64,000 bases of DNA from JAJRRS01 sp041402025 (GTDB lineage Bacteria; Planctomycetota; Phycisphaerae; Phycisphaerales; Phycisphaeraceae). Position numbers and translations under genes: made by a program. Positions 61,247 through 64,000 of the stretch are shown in pieces (within the stretch, counting starts at the first letter, position 1; every line of letters starts with the position of its first letter). The notes beneath the pieces were generated by a model. It did no database searches. It was not told the origin of the DNA and saw nothing but the letters and a program-made list of their open reading frames with translations. The DNA lies in the NCBI GenBank assembly GCA_041402025.1, contig JAWKTA010000005.1, positions 1 through 64,000 on the forward strand, written 5' to 3'.

Positions 61247-61288
61247 TAGACGCGGCAAGTCGCGTCGCTTCGTAGATACCATCCGACC

Positions 61289-61323
61289 GATACCCGATAC
61301 CCGATACCCGATACCCGATACCC
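61289..61323. repeat. Heptamer tandem repeat GATACCC x5
   Basis: Five exact 7-base units GATACCC between coxC and the subunit IV gene, ending 12 bases before the next start codon. Confidence 0.9.
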
Positions 61324-61335
61324 GAGTCACGACCC

Positions 61336-61698
61336 ATGAGCCACGCACATACCCACGACGATCACGATCACGGCATCGGGCACATCACGCCGGTGAGCCT
61401 GTTGCTGGGTGTGTTCGCGCTGTTGATGGTGTTCACCGTGCTGACCGTGGCGGTGACGTATGTGGATTTAGGCCCGGCGAACATCTGGATCGCGCTGGGC
61501 GTCGCGGTCGCCAAGGCCGGGCTGGTCGCGCTTTATTTCATGCACCTGCGCTACGATTCGCCTTTCAACGGGCTGATTCTCGTCAGCGCGTTTTTGTTCC
61601 TGGCGATCTTCATCGGGATCTCGTTGATGGATACCGGCGAATACCAGCAGAACATCCACACGCCGGCAACGGTGCGCCCGGCCGCGGTGGGTGGCTGA
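61336..61698 (+). CDS. Cytochrome c oxidase subunit IV-like protein
   Basis: 120 aa. His/Asp-rich N-terminus (MSHAHTHDDHDHG), then three membrane helices (SLLLGVFALLMVFTVLTVAV, IWIALGVAVAKAGLVALYFM, GLILVSAFLFLAIFIGI) with the prokaryotic COX4 hallmark KAGLVALYFMHLRYD. Accessory subunit that stabilises the oxidase. Confidence 0.9.
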   Translation: MSHAHTHDDHDHGIGHITPVSLLLGVFALLMVFTVLTVAVTYVDLGPANIWIALGVAVAKAGLVALYFMHLRYDSPFNGLILVSAFLFLAIFIGISLMDTGEYQQNIHTPATVRPAAVGG

Positions 61699-61704
61699 AA
61701 CGAA

Positions 61705-61779
61705 CCCCGCGCTTCCGCGTGGGGCTGCTGAAAATGACAGGCTCACACAGGATCGATAGCCCCGCGCGGGAGCGTGGGG
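61705..61779 (+). terminator. Two tandem GC hairpins after subunit IV gene
   Basis: CCCCGCGC-TTCC-GCGTGGGG (61705-61724) and CCCCGCGC-GGGA-GCGTGGGG (61760-61779), the second followed by TTTCGTT. They share the same arms and differ in the loop. Probable terminator or attenuator before the second subunit III gene. Confidence 0.6.
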
Positions 61780-61822
61780 TTTCGTTGTGGACTTACCGTA
61801 TCCACGTCCTTACCATTCGTCG

Positions 61823-62497
61823 ATGACCACGCCCCCGCCCGCCAAGCACGGCTTCTTCGAGGACCGTCACACCCACCTGCCGCGTGGCACGGGGGCGCTT
61901 GGGATGTGGCTGTTCCTGATCACGCTGGGCATCCTCTTCGCCGCGTCGATGGTCGGGTATCTGGTGATCCGCCTGACCACGCTCAAGCCGTACACCAGCC
62001 CGCTGACCGGCGAGGTCGTCCGGCAGGCCGGCCCGGCGCTGGGGTCGATCGCGGTCCCGCCGGGGCTTTGGGTTTCGACCGCCGTCATGCTCGCGTCGAG
62101 TTTTACGATCCACCTGGCGGTCCGCGCGATCCAGCAGGAGAAGCAGGAGGTGTTCCGCCGGTGCCTGGTCGTGACCGCGGCGCTGGCGGCGATGTTTTTA
62201 GTAATCCAGACGCCCAGCCTGTGGACGCTGCTGAACGAGCACCTTGCTTATCAGGCGCAGCTCCGCGAAGACGCCACGCTCGGGCTTCTGCCCTACGGCA
62301 TGGTGTTCTTCCTGATCGTCATCCACGCGCTGCATCTGGTCGGCGGTATTATCCCGCTGGGTGTCGTCACGCGTAACGCTTTCCAGCACAGGTACGACCA
62401 CGAGTCCTACAACTGCGTGAAGTACGTCGCGATGTACTGGCATTTTCTGGATATCGTCTGGCTGTGCTTGTTCGCGGGGTTTTTGCTGATCGGGTGA
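61823..62497 (+). CDS. Second cytochrome c oxidase subunit III-like protein
   Basis: 224 aa from ATG 61823; the frame opens 36 bases earlier but at the hairpin. Subunit III pattern: GTGALGMWLFLITLGILFAA, STAVMLASSFTIHLAVRAI, FFLIVIHALHLVGGIIPLGV and YWHFLDIVWLCLFAGF. Compact, without the insertion of the first copy. It may replace or complement the upstream subunit III. Confidence 0.88.
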   Translation: MTTPPPAKHGFFEDRHTHLPRGTGALGMWLFLITLGILFAASMVGYLVIRLTTLKPYTSPLTGEVVRQAGPALGSIAVPPGLWVSTAVMLASSFTIHLAVRAIQQEKQEVFRRCLVVTAALAAMFLVIQTPSLWTLLNEHLAYQAQLREDATLGLLPYGMVFFLIVIHALHLVGGIIPLGVVTRNAFQHRYDHESYNCVKYVAMYWHFLDIVWLCLFAGFLLIG

Positions 62498-62526
62498 ATA
62501 GCAATCATTTTTTTAAGCCAAAAGAA

Positions 62527-62550
62527 AACCCCCGCCTTTCGACGGGGGTT
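62527..62550. terminator. Bidirectional terminator
   Basis: AACCCCCG/CGGGGGTT stem with an eight-base loop, A-run on the left and T-run on the right, between the convergent subunit III and aminotransferase genes. Confidence 0.8.
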
Positions 62551-62583
62551 GTTTAGTTTTCATTTGATTGTGAGTGGTCGGGT

Positions 62584-63756
62584 TCATCCCCACACGTTAT
62601 TGAACGCCTCGACCGCGGCGCCGGGGGTGACGCAGAAGCCGGCGGCGTTAAGTTCGGTTTCGATGGCGCTTAAGGCCGCGCGGGTGTCTTCTTCGCTGAC
62701 AAAGCCCATGTGGCTTAGGCGGAAGATCTTGCCCTTCCACTTGGCGCCGCGCCCGTCCTGGCCGCCGGCGATGTGGATGCCGTGGTTGTCACGCAGGGCG
62801 GCGCGGAACTTCGAGTCGTCGATGCCGGCCGGGTAGTAGAAGCCGCTGACCGAATCGCTGGGGCTGGAGCTGATGAGTTTCAGGCCGATCGTGGTCAGGG
62901 CGGCGCGGGTGGCCTCGGCGAGCTTGCGGGTGCGCTCGACCGTGCCCTCGATGGTGTTCGAGAAGATCAGGTCCAGCGCGACCTTTTGGCCCCGGATCAG
63001 CGAGACCGGCGGGGTGAAGGGGACGTCGTTACCCTTCCAGCTCTTGACCCAGCGGCGCAGGTCCAGGTTGTAGCTGGGGCCGGGCTTGACCTCTTCGAGG
63101 CGTTTCAATGCACGTTCGCCCAGGCCGACGTAACCCAGGCCGGGCGGGAGCATCATGGCTTTCTGCGAGCCGGTGACGAGCACGTCGATGCCCCATGCGT
63201 CCATCTCGACGGGCAGCGCGCCCACGGCTGTGATGCCATCGACGATCAGCAGGGCGTCGGTCTTGCGGGTCAGGGCGGCGATGGCCTTGATGTCGGACGC
63301 GGTCGCGGTCGAGGTCTCGGAGTGGACGACGCAGACGACGCTGACATCGGGGTTTTCTTTCAGGGCCTTTTCGATCTCGTCGATCGGCGCGGGATCGCCC
63401 CAGTCGGCGTTGATCTTGATCTGCTGGATGTTCAGGTAGGGCGCGTAGGTGTCGTAGACATCCTGCCAGCGTTCGCCGAACTTGCCGGTGGCAACGGTGA
63501 TGGCCTTGGAGCCGGGCTTGATGAGGCTGACCTGTGCGGCCTCGTAGGCGGTGGTGCCGGAACCCGCGATGGAGAGGACCGGGCCGGTGGTCTTGAAGAG
63601 CTTCTGCAGGCCTTCGGAGACCTCTTTGAAGATGGCTTGGAACTGCTTGGTGCGGTGGTGGATGATGGGTTGGGCCATGGCGGCGAGGACCGGCGCGGGG
63701 ACGGCGGTCGGGCCGGGGGTCAGCAGGCGTTGGACGAGGGCGGTCTGGGGGGTCAT
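62584..63756 (-). CDS. Class V aminotransferase (serine/alanine-glyoxylate aminotransferase-like)
   Basis: 390 aa from ATG 63756 with AAGGAAG upstream; the frame extends but without a site. PLP fold type I: LLTPGPTAVPAPVLAAMAQ, HHRTKQFQAIF, AGSGTTAYEAAQVSLIKPG, VVHSETSTATASDI, LLIVDGITAVGALPVEMDAW and the Schiff-base Lys in LVTGSQKAMMLPPGLGYVGL. Typical of the serine-glyoxylate/alanine-glyoxylate group or soluble hydrogenase small-subunit homologues. Function in serine or glyoxylate metabolism is likely. Confidence 0.9.
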   Translation of the reverse strand: MTPQTALVQRLLTPGPTAVPAPVLAAMAQPIIHHRTKQFQAIFKEVSEGLQKLFKTTGPVLSIAGSGTTAYEAAQVSLIKPGSKAITVATGKFGERWQDVYDTYAPYLNIQQIKINADWGDPAPIDEIEKALKENPDVSVVCVVHSETSTATASDIKAIAALTRKTDALLIVDGITAVGALPVEMDAWGIDVLVTGSQKAMMLPPGLGYVGLGERALKRLEEVKPGPSYNLDLRRWVKSWKGNDVPFTPPVSLIRGQKVALDLIFSNTIEGTVERTRKLAEATRAALTTIGLKLISSSPSDSVSGFYYPAGIDDSKFRAALRDNHGIHIAGGQDGRGAKWKGKIFRLSHMGFVSEEDTRAALSAIETELNAAGFCVTPGAAVEAFNNVWG

Positions 63757-64000
63757 CGGGCACTTCCTTGGGGATCGGTGGGGCGGGTGGTTTGGGTCCG
63801 GGTTCGACAGCCGGGCCGGCCTGTCTCGGATCGGCAAAAGTAGCCTCAACGGAGTAGGGGGTCAACTGTCGGCTATCGGGTGATTTTATACAGGTATTTG
63901 AGGGTTCCTCGGGGGGTGGCGCTTGATGGCGGCGGGCGGCGGCTCTATCGTCGGAATCCTGAAAGGCTGGGATCGATCCGATGGGAAGGTCTGGTTGTCG

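Noticed and set aside
61289..61323. CRISPR-like repeat
   Set aside because: The GATACCC array has no spacers; units are contiguous and only 7 bases, so it is a tandem repeat.
63961..64000. Possible start of another plus-strand gene at ATG 63981
   Set aside because: Only seven codons are visible before the window ends; no similarity can be judged.

Overview
The window looks like a chromosomal piece of a high-GC planctomycete, most likely class Phycisphaerae. This is inferred from the Cys-rich zinc ribbon of the CxxCxYxLRG...CPECG type (6715-7068 and 32980-33669), a secreted dockerin-bearing protein, a prepilin-like H-X-DG protein beside an ECF sigma factor, an alternative complex III respiratory cluster, and GNRA-capped GC-rich hairpins between genes. 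No rRNA, tRNA, CRISPR array, insertion sequence or origin was recognised.

Layout. 1-5120: secreted transglutaminase-like protein, SGNH hydrolase and a large dockerin/poly-Gly/BNR-type exoprotein. 5567-8066: GDP-fucose pathway (gmd and fcl) with a small acyl-carrier/zinc-ribbon gene between them. 8130-11787: an ArsR regulator followed by a run of SRPBCC (AHSA1-type) domains and a VOC protein. 11845-15281: sugar-nucleotide epimerase, MgtC-like protein and a sigma-54 activator. 15532-17665: small stress-type genes (entericidin-like lipoproteins, PRC-barrel, DUF1328, DUF2383), with a textbook sigma-54 promoter at 16768. 17852-20100: glycosyltransferase and UDP-galactopyranose mutase. 20281-32455: degenerate subtilase, M50-like protease, receiver/HPt protein, SH3 protein, MshEN-like protein, acetyl-xylan esterase, SDR, bifunctional AroD-AroE, DUF488 and DUF1015. 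32980-40290: zinc-ribbon membrane protein, ECF sigma and its probable partner, unknown membrane proteins, an ACP-like membrane protein, polysaccharide deacetylase and a GH9 hydrolase. 40504-43935: transglutaminase/alpha-E/ATP-grasp operon. 44194-47330: membrane protein, YraN and a SurA-like isomerase. 47736-62497: one collinear respiratory supercluster, actABCDEF, a small membrane protein, sco, coxB, coxA, coxC, subunit IV and a second subunit III. 62584-63756: class V aminotransferase.

The respiratory cluster should pass electrons from quinol through ACIII and c-type haems to an A2-type aa3 oxidase. The dockerin protein, GH9, deacetylase and acetyl esterase point to polysaccharide degradation, and gmd/fcl, glf, epimerase and GT2 to surface glycan synthesis.

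Quality caveat: many genes (fcl, arsR, one SRPBCC, VOC, 15532 lipoprotein, PRC, DUF2383, GT2, glf, M50, aroDE, DUF488, DUF1015, deacetylase, GH9, surA) are broken by single-base indels. The correct reading continues in another frame, so these look more like consensus errors than decay. Other long stretches, such as 47736-62497, are perfectly open.

Most interesting signals: an apparently circularly permuted acyl carrier protein wrapped around a zinc ribbon (6715-7068); a second ACP-like, membrane-anchored protein with no attachment serine (37234-37734); the sigma-54 promoter/activator/stress-gene module; at least four unrelated heptamer tandem repeats between genes; and a protein with three tandem AHSA1 domains.
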